From Planctomycetaceae bacterium (GTDB lineage: Bacteria; Planctomycetota; Phycisphaerae; SM23-33), in NCBI GenBank assembly GCA_039680605.1, contig JBDKTA010000034.1, forward strand, positions 89,413 through 153,412: 64,000 nucleotides of DNA. Reading direction: 5' to 3'. Below are positions 8,029 to 17,556 of the stretch, in pieces. A model generated the notes under the pieces. It searched no databases and was not told the origin of the DNA. It was given only the letters and a program-made list of their open reading frames with translations. The position numbers and the translations under genes are program-made. Position 1 is the stretch's first letter. Every line of letters begins with the position of its first letter.

Positions 8029-9309
8029 CTATTGCGGCAGCTTGAAGTACGCGTGCCAGAGTTCAGCGCGGTTGAGCTTTCCCCCCTCGGGGGCCCGCAG
8101 GGCTTTAGTGCTCATGATGTGGATCGTGTCGCCGTCGTCGCGCCCGCCGAAGCGCGAGGCGTTGAGCGTGTGCAGCACGTAGCCCGTCAGCGACTCGGTG
8201 CCCGGCAGCACATATTCCTTGAGCGTGGTGAACCCGCTGGCCGCATCGAGCGACCACAGGTGCAGGTCGCCGCCCAGGGCTGGGCGGGCGACCACGAACC
8301 ACCGCCCCTTCGCGTCCAGCACCAGCCGCGCCGCGTCCAGGTGCAACCCCGTGGCGAAGACATCCACGCTGAGGTCCGCATGGATGCGGGCGATGTAATG
8401 TCGAACCGGCGTCTTGGCCAGCGCCTCAGCCGTGTCGGCCCCGGCGTGAATATACGACAGATACGCACAGCCATCCGGCGCGGCGATCAGGTCGTAGAGG
8501 CTCGTCGCGCCGTACGCCGGGGCGAGCCAGCGCTTGGAGACCCAGACGCCCTTGGTCAGGTCGTCGCAGCGGGCCAGGCGCACGTGCCGCCAACTGTAGT
8601 GCGGCGGCGTGGGGTTGGCCAGGGGGTCTTCCATCGACGACTGCAGCACGGCCAGCGCCTTGTTGCCGCGGACGATGACGCCGGCGTACCCGTAGCGGCC
8701 TTCGGGCGTGGGCAGTTCGCTGTAGTGCCACTTGCCAGCCGCCTGCTCCCAGAACGCCGCGACGATGGCGTTGGGCGTGCCGGCTTTCATGTTGGCGCTC
8801 TTGGCGTGCAGGAGCAGGACGTTGCCCTCCGGGCTGGCGCCGACGCCTTCGTATGAGCACGTGCCGTCGTAGACCTTCTTGAACGCTCCGGCTGAAAAGT
8901 CCGGCCCCTTGCCGCTGCGATACGTGTGCGTGTTGGTGTACCACGACGGCGCGACCGCCCAGACGGAGCCGTCAGCCCCTGCCGCCCAGGTGTAAATCCG
9001 CGGCAGGGAGCTCGCGATCTGCTGCCACTCGTCGTCGTCGCCGCGGCGAAAGACCATCCCCTTCTGCGCCGCCCAGTTGTCGGTCTTGTCATCCTCTGCC
9101 CGCGCCGCCAACGCCGAGGCGTAGAGCGACCCGTCAAGCTTGAGCAATCGGCAAGTATTCCAGCCGTGAATGGTCGCCACATCGACCTGGTCGCTGACCA
9201 GTTCAAATCGCACCGGCAAAGCCGGCAGCGCCCGCGGCTTCTTTCCCCCAGGCGCAGCACCCCCCGCCGCCGCGCAAAGCAAAACCGTGATGACCAACAT
9301 CCATCGCAT
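8029..9309 (-). CDS. Secreted beta-propeller-like protein of unknown function
   Basis: About 426 residues. The N-terminus MRWMLVITVLLCAAAGGAAP is a signal peptide. The mature part has repeated short strands such as GSLYASALA, GSVWAVAPSWY, GNVLLLHAK and GRWFVVARP, spaced as in BNR/sialidase-type propellers, but no Asp-box or catalytic residues can be named. An upstream ATG at 9345 would add 12 residues; I prefer 9309 because it gives a clean signal peptide, though neither start has a strong ribosome-binding site. Its location beside two glycosidase genes suggests a role in carbohydrate recognition or hydrolysis. Confidence 0.7.
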   Translation of the reverse strand: MRWMLVITVLLCAAAGGAAPGGKKPRALPALPVRFELVSDQVDVATIHGWNTCRLLKLDGSLYASALAARAEDDKTDNWAAQKGMVFRRGDDDEWQQIASSLPRIYTWAAGADGSVWAVAPSWYTNTHTYRSGKGPDFSAGAFKKVYDGTCSYEGVGASPEGNVLLLHAKSANMKAGTPNAIVAAFWEQAAGKWHYSELPTPEGRYGYAGVIVRGNKALAVLQSSMEDPLANPTPPHYSWRHVRLARCDDLTKGVWVSKRWLAPAYGATSLYDLIAAPDGCAYLSYIHAGADTAEALAKTPVRHYIARIHADLSVDVFATGLHLDAARLVLDAKGRWFVVARPALGGDLHLWSLDAASGFTTLKEYVLPGTESLTGYVLHTLNASRFGGRDDGDTIHIMSTKALRAPEGGKLNRAELWHAYFKLPQ

Positions 9310-9693
9310 ACAGATTAATATCGACGAATTATCGACAAAGATCATGCAGAACCTGGTGCCCTCCGCCGTCGACAGCCGATAGCTGATAGCTCACACCACA
9401 ATTGTGCTTCCTTGCACTTTGTTGTACTTTTCACAGCGAATTCGCGGAGAGGGCAAACCAGCGCATTGCTCCCAAAAGACACCCCACCAAGGCAACAATT
9501 GTCTTTTCTTGTCTGTTTTCAGAGTTGATGCAGAAGCCAATTTTACACAAGTACTTTATATACGGCCACTTATGAATCCGATGCCATTGTCCGGCCCTCA
9601 GGCCAGACAACCATCGGGTGTGCAACTGCAAACATTACGGCGGAAGGCCACGGCGCGGGGGAAGAACAATCACGGGCGAGACGCCCGTGCTAC
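9310..9693. other. Intergenic region upstream of the secreted protein gene
   Basis: 384 bases. It must hold the promoter of the gene at 8029-9309. The AT-rich stretch 9400-9580 has no open frame with coding character. The right end (from 9671) is the palindromic repeat pair that runs into the flavoprotein gene's stop codon. Confidence 0.5.
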
Positions 9694-9713
9694 TCATGGG
9701 CAAGATGCCCATG
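9671..9713. repeat. Palindromic repeat pair, GGGCGAGACGCCC family
   Basis: Two 19-bp palindromes: 9671-9689 (CACGGGCGAGACGCCCGTG) and 9695-9713 (CATGGGCAAGATGCCCATG), separated by 5 nt. The second overlaps the flavoprotein coding sequence and supplies its last codons and its TGA stop (9694-9696). The same family occurs at 10519, 57835-57958 and 59969-60090. Confidence 0.9.
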
Positions 9714-11001
9714 CTACGGCGGAGGTTCCGGCCAGCCAACCACTTGAGAAAGCCCACTGCAGATTGAATCCGCCGCTGGGGCCGTCCAGGTCGAGCAGTT
9801 CGCCGGCGAAGTAGAGGCCGCTCAGCAGGCGGCTTTGCAGCGTGCGTGGATCGACCTGCGAAAGCTTGACGCCGCCGCGAGTGACCATGGCCACGTCAAA
9901 GCCTTCTGTATCGACGGCCGTCAGCGGCGCGCCGGCCAGCAACTCGGCCAAAGCATCCTGCCCTGCCCGGGGCAGCATGGCCGCGGCGGTCTCTGCCGGC
10001 ACCCGCGCCAGCGAGCACATCGTCTCGGCCAGCGAACCGGGCAGCCATTGTCGCAGCAAGCCGCCCATGCCGCGCCGCCCATCCGTGTGGCGGAGCCGTT
10101 CGAGGCGACCTTGCCAGACCGCCCGGTCGGCGCGGGCCTCGAGTTCGATTCGCAGAGGCACCGGTCCACGAGGCAGCAAAGCCGCCACGTCGCCGGAGAG
10201 GTCCAGCACGCACGGACCACTGAGGCCGCGATGCGTGAAGAGAATCTCGCCGGTCAGGCCGCTCTTGCTCTGGCGGGGCAGGTCGATCCAGATCCTGGCG
10301 GCCGCCAGCGAAACGCCAGCCAATTCCGCCGGCCACCTCTGGCGAGTCACCAACGGCACCAGGGCGGGCGTCGGTGGAACGATCTCGTGTCCCGCCTGCC
10401 TGGCCAGGTCGTACCCCAGATCGGTACCGCCCAGGCGGCGATAGCCCTTGCCGCCGCAGGCGAGGATCACGACGGCGGCGGCAATTTGCCGCGATGGCGG
10501 ATTATCACTGGGAGCCTGCATGGGCGAGACGCCCATGCCACAAGTAACGCCGCGCAGGCGCGCGTCTTCGATCCACAGGCCCGTCACGGCCGTACCCGGC
10601 AGTGTGGTCACGTGCAGTTCGTCCAGGCGGCGATGAAGGGCATGCTGGACGTCGCCGGCTTGTCGGCTGGCGGGATAGATTCGCCACCCGTCGACGATCG
10701 TGGGGATTCCCAGTCGCTCGAGCACACTGGGCAGGCCCCCTTCTCCCAGGGCCTCGATCGCCGGCGACATGAACCGCCCCTGTCGCCCGAACCGCCCCTC
10801 GAATTGATCGGCGGGCAGCGTGTTGGCGATGTTGCAGTGCCCGCCGCCGCTGGCGAGAATCTTCAGCCCCGCGCGGTTCATCCGCTCGATCAGCACCACG
10901 CGCCGACCGCCCTGAGCCGCCGCAATGGCCGCCATCTGCCCCGCCGCGCCGGCGCCGACCACCGCCACGTCGAAGAGCGAACTATCTTCCTGAACTGTCA
11001 C
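9694..11001 (-). CDS. HI0933-family NAD(P)/FAD-dependent oxidoreductase (BaiN/RdsA-like)
   Basis: 435 residues. The N-terminal FAD-binding motif is VVGAGAAGQMAA, followed by AGLKILASGGGHCN, the family signature, and VILACGGKGY. The C-terminus has SGLYFAGELLDLDGPSGGFN, which closes the FAD site. Physiological substrate is unknown for most members; some reduce bile-acid intermediates. The start is a GTG with AGGA 8 nt upstream. Two oddities: residues around 155-163 (GMGVSPM) are encoded by an inserted palindromic repeat at 10519-10537, and the C-terminal VAWASCP plus stop codon is encoded by another copy. Confidence 0.9.
   Translation of the reverse strand: MTVQEDSSLFDVAVVGAGAAGQMAAIAAAQGGRRVVLIERMNRAGLKILASGGGHCNIANTLPADQFEGRFGRQGRFMSPAIEALGEGGLPSVLERLGIPTIVDGWRIYPASRQAGDVQHALHRRLDELHVTTLPGTAVTGLWIEDARLRGVTCGMGVSPMQAPSDNPPSRQIAAAVVILACGGKGYRRLGGTDLGYDLARQAGHEIVPPTPALVPLVTRQRWPAELAGVSLAAARIWIDLPRQSKSGLTGEILFTHRGLSGPCVLDLSGDVAALLPRGPVPLRIELEARADRAVWQGRLERLRHTDGRRGMGGLLRQWLPGSLAETMCSLARVPAETAAAMLPRAGQDALAELLAGAPLTAVDTEGFDVAMVTRGGVKLSQVDPRTLQSRLLSGLYFAGELLDLDGPSGGFNLQWAFSSGWLAGTSAVAWASCP
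10519..10537. repeat. Palindromic repeat inserted in frame in the flavoprotein gene
   Basis: A 19-bp palindrome CATGGGCGAGACGCCCATG with family-typical flanks lies inside the coding sequence. On the minus strand it is read as GMGVSPM, so the frame stays open. It falls in a surface-loop position between LRGVTC and the conserved VILACGG strand. Confidence 0.9.
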
Positions 11002-11055
11002 GACGGGGATCCTAACACAAATCGAGTCCGTCTGTCAGGAAGCCTCAGTGAAAAG

Positions 11056-12828
11056 TCATTTCCGCTTTGGGAAAAGAAAATATGCCAATCCCCCCAGGAT
11101 TGTTAAGGTAAGCGTTGCCGGTTCGGGAATCACAGCGAACACTCCGCCGGTATCAACAACAGCCCATGCCGTATGAGTCGCGGGATCGACGCCCCAACGT
11201 CCCAGGTCGTTGCCCAGCCCGTCGAGGTTCGTGTCCTCAAACGCTCCCAACGTAAACGCTCCGCCGGCCGCCTGGCCCCAGCCCGAACTGTCCGATCGCG
11301 CAAGGAAGATATACCCGTTCTCTGCCAGCGTGTCGGCAGTGTATCCCGTAGGAATCCACAGATCGGCGGGATTGTATGTCATCGACAACACGTAGATGTT
11401 ACTGCCCGTGCCGCCTACTTCCACCACGTCGCTGACCAAACCGTTCTTGCCGCCCAGGACCCCCTGAGGCGCTACCGGATTAACGCCGTCGAAAATCTCG
11501 TCGGGCGTGCGGGTGCGCCAGTTCATGCCGACGGTGGAGCCGCCGGCGTTGGTCCCAGCCAGGATGATCGCTTCGGTGGAGAGGCTGTTGACGGTTCTCG
11601 ACGCCAGGCCCGCCATGCTCCCGCCGGGGGCGACGTCGGCGTAGAGCGTGTGATTGCCGGTGCCGTCAAAGGCGCCTGTTCCTGCCGTGGCGTTACCGAC
11701 GGTGATAACAACACCTTGCGCGGCGGGGGACCCGTTGGCGCCGGTTCCCAGCACGACGTTGGTTGCGGCGGCCCCGGCGGTCACGGTGACGTCGCCGTAG
11801 TCCGAGCCGGTGAACGTCCCGTTGACGCCCGGGGCAGACGTGCCGGCCGCCAGGTTCGTGCCGCTGCCCGCCAGAACCAGCCCGGCCGTGCCACCGTTGT
11901 TGACGCTCCAGTTCACCGCGTCGAGATTGCTCCCGGTGGCACTGCTGAGGGTAGCCGTGACGCCGGTCGAACCGCCCTTAAGGATGTTGCTGTGGGCGAC
12001 CGAGGCGCCCAGATTGATCGTGGCCGAGGACAGAGCGGTCCCGTCGCTGAAGTCCTTGATCGCGATCAGGTCGGTCGTGGTCAGAATACTGTTGTAGATG
12101 CGGATGTTGTCCAGGCCGCCCTGCCAGGCCTTGGCCGTGTCTGTGTCGTTCATGCCGATCCGCAAGTCGCCCGTGTTGGTGTCCACCGCCTGCTTGTCGA
12201 TCTTCTTGGTGGCGCCGGTGAACAGGGTGTCGTTCAGGGCGGTCCCGGAGTAGAACACCACATTGTTGGGCATCCCGGCCCCGTGTTGTGTTCCGTCATA
12301 CGTGACCGCCACAAACATCCAGGTGTTAAGCGAAATGTTCACGTCGGCATCGACGGCCGTGTTATCCACCATCAGCTTGGCGTTGTCATTGTTCTTGATC
12401 ATAAACTCAAAGCCAGGATTGCCGTTGACCTTGGTGACGATTCGCCGATCCTGGGCGTCGTTCGTCAGGTACACCCAGGCGGTGATGGTAAACTGCGTCA
12501 TCCCGTTGAGGGCGGCGCCGACGCTGGCATTGGCGAACGACACATAGTCGCTGTTGCCGTCAAAGACCGCGCCGTAGCCGGCGGTGTTGTAGGGTCCGTC
12601 GGCAGTCGAGTAGGCCGCGTTGCCCGAGAAAGTCCCCGTCACAGCGATGGAGCCGCGGTTGACGAGCGAGCTGTTGCCATCCGCGGCGTTAAAATCGATT
12701 TCGATCAGAGGAATCGGAGCACCCTGCGCCCCCGCTGTCAGCGTCAGAACTATGACCAGCCCCAGACCAACCCAGCGCAAGACCGCGCCCCGGCGGACGT
12801 CCACCCATTTCGCACTCTGGTTAAGCAT
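11056..12828 (-). CDS. PEP-CTERM-anchored LamG (concanavalin A-like) surface protein
   Basis: 590 residues. The N-terminal signal peptide has core LRWVGLGLVIVLTLTAGAQG. A LamG/concanavalin-like domain spans about residues 40-245 (YNTAGYGAVFDGNSDYVSF, MTQFTITAWVYL, GGLDNIRIYN). A low-complexity Thr/Gly/Ala-rich beta region follows. The end, VIPEPATLTLTILGGLAYF plus basic FPKRK, is a classic PEP-CTERM sorting signal, processed by an exosortase that is not in the window. It is probably a secreted or outer-surface carbohydrate-binding protein. AAGGGAAG lies before the ATG and a candidate promoter at 12932-12959. Confidence 0.9.
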   Translation of the reverse strand: MLNQSAKWVDVRRGAVLRWVGLGLVIVLTLTAGAQGAPIPLIEIDFNAADGNSSLVNRGSIAVTGTFSGNAAYSTADGPYNTAGYGAVFDGNSDYVSFANASVGAALNGMTQFTITAWVYLTNDAQDRRIVTKVNGNPGFEFMIKNNDNAKLMVDNTAVDADVNISLNTWMFVAVTYDGTQHGAGMPNNVVFYSGTALNDTLFTGATKKIDKQAVDTNTGDLRIGMNDTDTAKAWQGGLDNIRIYNSILTTTDLIAIKDFSDGTALSSATINLGASVAHSNILKGGSTGVTATLSSATGSNLDAVNWSVNNGGTAGLVLAGSGTNLAAGTSAPGVNGTFTGSDYGDVTVTAGAAATNVVLGTGANGSPAAQGVVITVGNATAGTGAFDGTGNHTLYADVAPGGSMAGLASRTVNSLSTEAIILAGTNAGGSTVGMNWRTRTPDEIFDGVNPVAPQGVLGGKNGLVSDVVEVGGTGSNIYVLSMTYNPADLWIPTGYTADTLAENGYIFLARSDSSGWGQAAGGAFTLGAFEDTNLDGLGNDLGRWGVDPATHTAWAVVDTGGVFAVIPEPATLTLTILGGLAYFLFPKRK

Positions 12829-13231
12829 ATCGAATCTTCCCTTGCATAGAGATCTTGGGACAAACGCTTCACGAGGCCGTCATCAGAACTTAAAGACAGG
12901 TCGGCTACCCACAACCCACTGGCCGCTAGTTATAATAGACCTGATCTTCGATTAGCCAAATGGTTTCCAGAGCAATCTGCTTTCCACAGAACAGCATCCT
13001 GTTATCCCGCCAAGAACGACACTTACTCCACATCTTATAACACATTAACCTCTAGACTCTTACACATACTTCGCCAGGCATGTAATCGGGAACCTTTACT
13101 ATGGGCTATAAGATAACTCCCCATAACAAATGCGGTAGACTTCGCAGACAATATTCAGGGTGTGGAGGGCACCAACTTATGGCCATATCGGCGCGCCGAA
13201 GGACAACGGTTCTTAAGAGCCGCGCGTCGGC
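12829..13231. other. AT-rich intergenic region
   Basis: 403 bases, clearly more AT-rich than the flanking genes. It holds a candidate promoter for the PEP-CTERM gene. Around 13100-13130 there is a short hairpin-like stretch (TATGGG...CCCCATA). No gene was found. Confidence 0.5.
12932..12959 (-). promoter_or_regulatory. Candidate sigma70-type promoter for the PEP-CTERM gene
   Basis: On the minus strand TTGGCT (12959-12954), 16-nt spacer, TATTAT (12937-12932). It would give a leader of roughly 95 nt before the ATG at 12828. Found by eye only. Confidence 0.4.
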
Positions 13232-15064
13232 TCATTCGAGCGCCGTGGCGCCTTGCGCGGGCATTGACATGCCCTCCTGGGCGTGCGGATCAGTCGCCGT
13301 CGCGGCGGTTTGGACTGTCGCGCATATCTGGCCCAGAGTTACCGCCGCCGTCAGCACGCATGGGTCGAGAGTGTCGACCCGCAATCCGCACTGCGGGCGG
13401 AGATACGGCCGCAATGCGGGGAGAAGGGCGTCGTGAGTGTGGAAAGGCGCCAGCGCCTGCTTGAGGGTCAACCGCCAGGGGCTCTTGCCCAGGGTGAATG
13501 TGGTCTGGAGCAGCCGGCCGTCGAGCGTGCGCTTTTCGCGAAGGTTTCGCGCCACATTCAGCAGCCCCATCCGGCTCAGCACGGTTTTGAGCAGCTTGTA
13601 TTGCCGGGGCGGCCTCGCGGCTATCCGCTCCTCGGCACTGCAGCAGAACAGGGCTGAACCGGAAGAGTTTTTCGCGGCGGGGATGTCGCGCAAGGCCGCG
13701 GCCGGGCCTGTAAAAACCAGGTCGTGCAGGGTCTGGGTGAATAGCGATTTGCCCAGGCGCATTTGCCGGGAGAGGGAAACATAGAAATCCATCAGTTCGT
13801 AGTCCCAGCAGACCTGCCAGCGGGCGTCGAGATATTCATATAGCCGGACACTATTGACGATCACCTGCGACTGGCGGTAGGCCACGTCCCACATTTCGCA
13901 CCGGGCGATGGGATCATCGCAGCCGCCGGCGGGCGCCGCGGTAAGCTCGGCGATCTTCTCTTTGAGACGCTGGGTCATCGGGCTGCCATTGGCTGCAAAA
14001 TAGAAGTAATGGCGGTCGAATATCGTTTGGGCGACGCTCTTGGCCTGGCGTGTGAGTTCCTCATACTTGGTGGGCAGGATGGCGTTGTGCCCGGGAAAGA
14101 AGACCGGGGGCTGGGGCCACTTGCGACCCATCAGTTCCACCAGCGCCGGAAGATCCTGCATCTGCGGTTGGCTGGTCGCCTTGGCGGCATACGTCAGATA
14201 GTCCATTCCGAGGCGGCTGCCCATCACGTCCGCCCAGGTCTGCGGCGTGTACTCCACCATGTGCCACGGGTAATGCAGCGCCTCGGCCACCTGGCGGCTG
14301 ACGCGGCATTGGATGTCGTCAGGCCGACCGTAGGTGAAGCACTCGACGTTATCGGCGCCGAGGCGCTTAAGCATGGCGACGTTCAGCCGGCTGTCCAATC
14401 CGCCCGACAGGGGTACCAGAATCGTACCGGGGTTGCTGCGGACGAACGCCCCGTACATGCGCTCGAAGATGTCCATCATCTGAGCCTTGAGTTGCTCGGG
14501 CGAGCCCTGAATCTCGCGCACAGGCAGACAGTGGTAGTATTGCGTCACGACCGCACTGCCAGCCGGAGAGGCCGCGGCGGCCTCGAGCATCGTGCCCGAA
14601 GGCAACTGCGCCAGCCCCTCCAACAGCGTGGTCCGGCCGGTGACGTAACCGCATAAGAGGAACTCATAGGCGGACAGCAGGTCGACGTTCCGCGCATGAC
14701 CGCGGCGCTGGGCGGCCTCGGGCGTGTCGCAGACGATCAACTCGCCGTCGGCATCGACATAGAACAGGGGAATACTCCGCACGCGGTCGACGGCCGCCAC
14801 GATCCGCCCGTCCGCCCACCTGGCCACCAGGGCCCACGCGCCATTGAGGGCCGGGATGAGTTTGACCAGGGCGTCGTGCCAAAGTCCGCCTTCCCGCCGA
14901 CACGATTCCGCAACGGCCTGGGCTAGCGGTTGGTCAGTGAGTTGCGTCTGACCGAAGCGGGCATATCCGCGGATCCACAACTGCGGCTCGTCGGCGCCTG
15001 GCGATTTCGGAGAAAACCATTGAACGTGCCTGTCCTCAAGGCTCACGAAGGATGTTCTGCCCAT
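13232..15064 (-). CDS. Asparagine-synthase-like protein without the glutaminase Cys
   Basis: 610 residues. The C-terminal half carries the PP-loop pyrophosphatase motif VPLSGGLDSR (around residue 217), which adenylates a carboxylate. The N-terminal half resembles a degenerate class II glutaminase: it begins MGRTSFVSLEDRHVQ rather than MCGI, so the Cys2 nucleophile is absent. It therefore probably uses free ammonia or another amine, or has a different role such as lasso-peptide/antibiotic-type cyclisation; no partner genes support that. I chose the ATG at 15064 (AGGAG 8 nt upstream) over the TTG at 15136. It stands apart from the glycan locus, which has two canonical AsnB genes. Confidence 0.8.
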   Translation of the reverse strand: MGRTSFVSLEDRHVQWFSPKSPGADEPQLWIRGYARFGQTQLTDQPLAQAVAESCRREGGLWHDALVKLIPALNGAWALVARWADGRIVAAVDRVRSIPLFYVDADGELIVCDTPEAAQRRGHARNVDLLSAYEFLLCGYVTGRTTLLEGLAQLPSGTMLEAAAASPAGSAVVTQYYHCLPVREIQGSPEQLKAQMMDIFERMYGAFVRSNPGTILVPLSGGLDSRLNVAMLKRLGADNVECFTYGRPDDIQCRVSRQVAEALHYPWHMVEYTPQTWADVMGSRLGMDYLTYAAKATSQPQMQDLPALVELMGRKWPQPPVFFPGHNAILPTKYEELTRQAKSVAQTIFDRHYFYFAANGSPMTQRLKEKIAELTAAPAGGCDDPIARCEMWDVAYRQSQVIVNSVRLYEYLDARWQVCWDYELMDFYVSLSRQMRLGKSLFTQTLHDLVFTGPAAALRDIPAAKNSSGSALFCCSAEERIAARPPRQYKLLKTVLSRMGLLNVARNLREKRTLDGRLLQTTFTLGKSPWRLTLKQALAPFHTHDALLPALRPYLRPQCGLRVDTLDPCVLTAAVTLGQICATVQTAATATDPHAQEGMSMPAQGATALE

Positions 15065-15255
15065 CGCCCCAGCTCCTGGTTTGCGTGACTTGACCCTTGG
15101 CTTGAGACTATATGCCCCCAAATGGCTCTGCCCCAACCCAGATCGTGCTTTTGTTCGGGCACAACTTTTCGTGGCCTCGCGGACGCCGCTGGCGTATCCT
15201 GATGCGATTATCCGGGTGACAAGCCGTCGTCGAGGCGGCGCATAGGGAGAGTTGC

Positions 15256-17451
15256 GTGAACCTTAGCGACGTGAAGAGCTGGATCAAACAGAACAACCTC
15301 CGAAGCGTAGAAGACGCATGGCTCGAAGCCATCGAGACCAACGAACCGCCTGAGACCTTCTATACCGTGCTGCAGGCGCTGACCGCCGCCGGGCACGACG
15401 CCACGGCCACCACCCTGGCGACCATGGCCGTCGGCGAGTTCGTCGAGAAGCGCCCCCCCGCCGAGGCCCTCAAGGCCGTCCGCGGGTTTCTGCCCGCCGC
15501 ACCGCCCAGCGACGAACTGCGCATCGCCGCCGCCGAACTCTACCGCAAGGCGTTGGCCGGAACGGAACATCTGGACGTGTTCCTGGCGGCCTCGGGGCTG
15601 GAAACCAACTGCTCCCTGCGCCGGGCGATCGCCGCGATGGACATCTGCCTTTGCGCGCGGCTGGGCTCTTACCTGGTCAACCCGCACGAGTCCGGACAAG
15701 TCCTTCGGGTCGAGCGATTCGACGCGGCAGGCAAGGTCTTTGAACTGACGGACCCCCACGGCGGGCGGATTGAACTCGATCCGCCGTCCCTGGCAGACGA
15801 CTATCGCTGCACCGCCGATAACGACTTTCGCGTGCTGGCATCGTTCCGCCGGGAACAGTTGCCCGACCTGCTGGCCGGCGATCCCGGCGCGGTGCTGACG
15901 GGCATCTGCATGGCCCACGGCGGACAGATCGACGCCGGCGCCCTCAAGGACCTTCTCGTGCCGAAGTACCTGGACGCCGGCGCCTGGAGCGGATGGTGGG
16001 GCCGCGCGCGAACGGCTGTCAAAAAGAGCCACCAGCTCGTGCTGGAAGGGCGCAGCCCGGCGGTGGTGAAGTACCATCCGCACGGGCTGTCGCTGGAGGA
16101 GGAACTGGCCCCGCGCCTCGGTGAGGCGCGGACGCCGGCAGACCTCTACGCCGTGGCGCTGGAGTACCTGGCCCAGGCCCCCCACCGCGACACGCCGCTG
16201 GACAGCGGGTTCTCCCGCGGAATCATGAACACGCTGGCCGAGCAGGCCCGCCAGTTCCGCCAGCGCCGACCCACCGACGCGCTGGTGGCGACGCTGGCCA
16301 TCGAGGCCCTGGTCCGCGGCGGACTGCCCCACCCGCAGTCGCAGCATCCTTCGGCCGCCGAGGCGGTCGCCGAACTATCCGACGCGGCGGCCTCCATCGC
16401 GGCGCTGAGCGACGCGGCCCTGCGCGACGCCGCCCTGGACGCTTTGGCGCTGCGCAGCGATGCGGCCGAGCAGTTCACGCGGTTGTTCCCGAGGTTGGGC
16501 GTCGAGTCGCTGGACGACCTGGCGCGGCGCGCCGGAGGATCTGTCGTCGACGCGGCGATGCGCGCGGCGCTGGCAGACCCGGTCACCCATCTCCAGACGC
16601 TGCTGTGGTTGTGGCGCGGGCCCGCCGAGGCCATCCCCAACTGCCCCCCGCCGCTGGAACTGCTGCCGCGCGTGCTCGGGGCCGGCGAGACCGTCGCCCG
16701 CGAGATCCTGGACGATCGCGACTTCCGCCGCGAGTCGTTCCATCATATCCGCTCGGCGCTGGTGGCCGACGACTGCCGCACCTTCCGAAAGGCCGCCGCG
16801 GCGATGACCGAGGGCGTCGGGGCGGCCATGAAGCGGCGCGTCGAACGCAACGACGCCCTGAGCGAGAGCACGCGACCGCGCCTGCTGGCGATCCTGCGCG
16901 AGCGGTTCTATAAGCTCTTCCTCGAGACCAAGGTCGCGCCCTGGCTGGACGAGACGGTTCTGTGGACGACCGAGGGGTCGCTGCGCAGCCAGGAAGCGGT
17001 GCTCAAGGAACTGGAGGAGATCACGCTTCCGGCCAATTCCAAACGCATCGGTGAGGCCGCCGAGAAGGGCGACCTCAGCGAGAACAGCGACTGGCTATAC
17101 GCCATCGAGGAGCAGCGCCGCCTTCAGGCCAAGGTCAGCGCCCTCAAGGGCGACCTGGTCCGCTCTCGCGTGCTGCACGCTGACGACGTCCCGGCCGACA
17201 CCGTCAGCGTCGGATCTCGCGTGACGCTGCGGCGCTGCAGCGACGGCAGCGAAACGGACATCTCGCTGCTGGGCCCGTGGGAAAGCGACGTTGCCACGCG
17301 CATCTTCAACTACCAGACGCCCCTGGCGTTGAGCCTGATGGGCAAGCGAATCGGGCAGCGGGCGGTGCTGAAATTAGAGGGCGCAGAAGAGGAATACGAG
17401 ATCGTCGCCCTCTCGGCGGCCATCGACCCCGCCGGTCGCGTCAAGCCCTGA
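15256..17451 (+). CDS. greA: Transcript-cleavage factor GreA fused to a large N-terminal helical domain
   Basis: 731 residues against about 158 for ordinary GreA. Residues 1 to about 560 form an Ala/Leu-rich, mostly helical region with no recognisable catalytic motif. From about 570 the GreA coiled coil appears (WTTEGSLRSQEAVLKELEEI), with tip motif GDLSENSDW at about 604 retaining the acidic residues that deliver Mg to RNA polymerase, followed by the FKBP-like C-domain (VSVGSRVTLRR; ALSLMGKRIGQ). GreA rescues backtracked RNA polymerase. Similar long N-terminal extensions are known in chlamydial GreA. GTG start with AGGGAGAG upstream. Convergent with nothing; divergent from the Asn-synthase-like gene. 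Confidence 0.9.
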   Translation: MNLSDVKSWIKQNNLRSVEDAWLEAIETNEPPETFYTVLQALTAAGHDATATTLATMAVGEFVEKRPPAEALKAVRGFLPAAPPSDELRIAAAELYRKALAGTEHLDVFLAASGLETNCSLRRAIAAMDICLCARLGSYLVNPHESGQVLRVERFDAAGKVFELTDPHGGRIELDPPSLADDYRCTADNDFRVLASFRREQLPDLLAGDPGAVLTGICMAHGGQIDAGALKDLLVPKYLDAGAWSGWWGRARTAVKKSHQLVLEGRSPAVVKYHPHGLSLEEELAPRLGEARTPADLYAVALEYLAQAPHRDTPLDSGFSRGIMNTLAEQARQFRQRRPTDALVATLAIEALVRGGLPHPQSQHPSAAEAVAELSDAAASIAALSDAALRDAALDALALRSDAAEQFTRLFPRLGVESLDDLARRAGGSVVDAAMRAALADPVTHLQTLLWLWRGPAEAIPNCPPPLELLPRVLGAGETVAREILDDRDFRRESFHHIRSALVADDCRTFRKAAAAMTEGVGAAMKRRVERNDALSESTRPRLLAILRERFYKLFLETKVAPWLDETVLWTTEGSLRSQEAVLKELEEITLPANSKRIGEAAEKGDLSENSDWLYAIEEQRRLQAKVSALKGDLVRSRVLHADDVPADTVSVGSRVTLRRCSDGSETDISLLGPWESDVATRIFNYQTPLALSLMGKRIGQRAVLKLEGAEEEYEIVALSAAIDPAGRVKP

Positions 17452-17556
17452 ACCGCTCTTTCGCGCCGCCGAAAACTCTGGTCCGATTGTCGCATGCCAT
17501 GTCCTGAGGCGGGAGTGCCCCCGGCTGGAATTTTGTTGCCGCCTCAAATTATTGTC

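Noticed and set aside
15208..16347. Minus-strand reading frame of 379 codons opposite the GreA fusion
   Set aside because: Shadow frame within a strong gene; rich in Arg, Gly and Ala with no motif.
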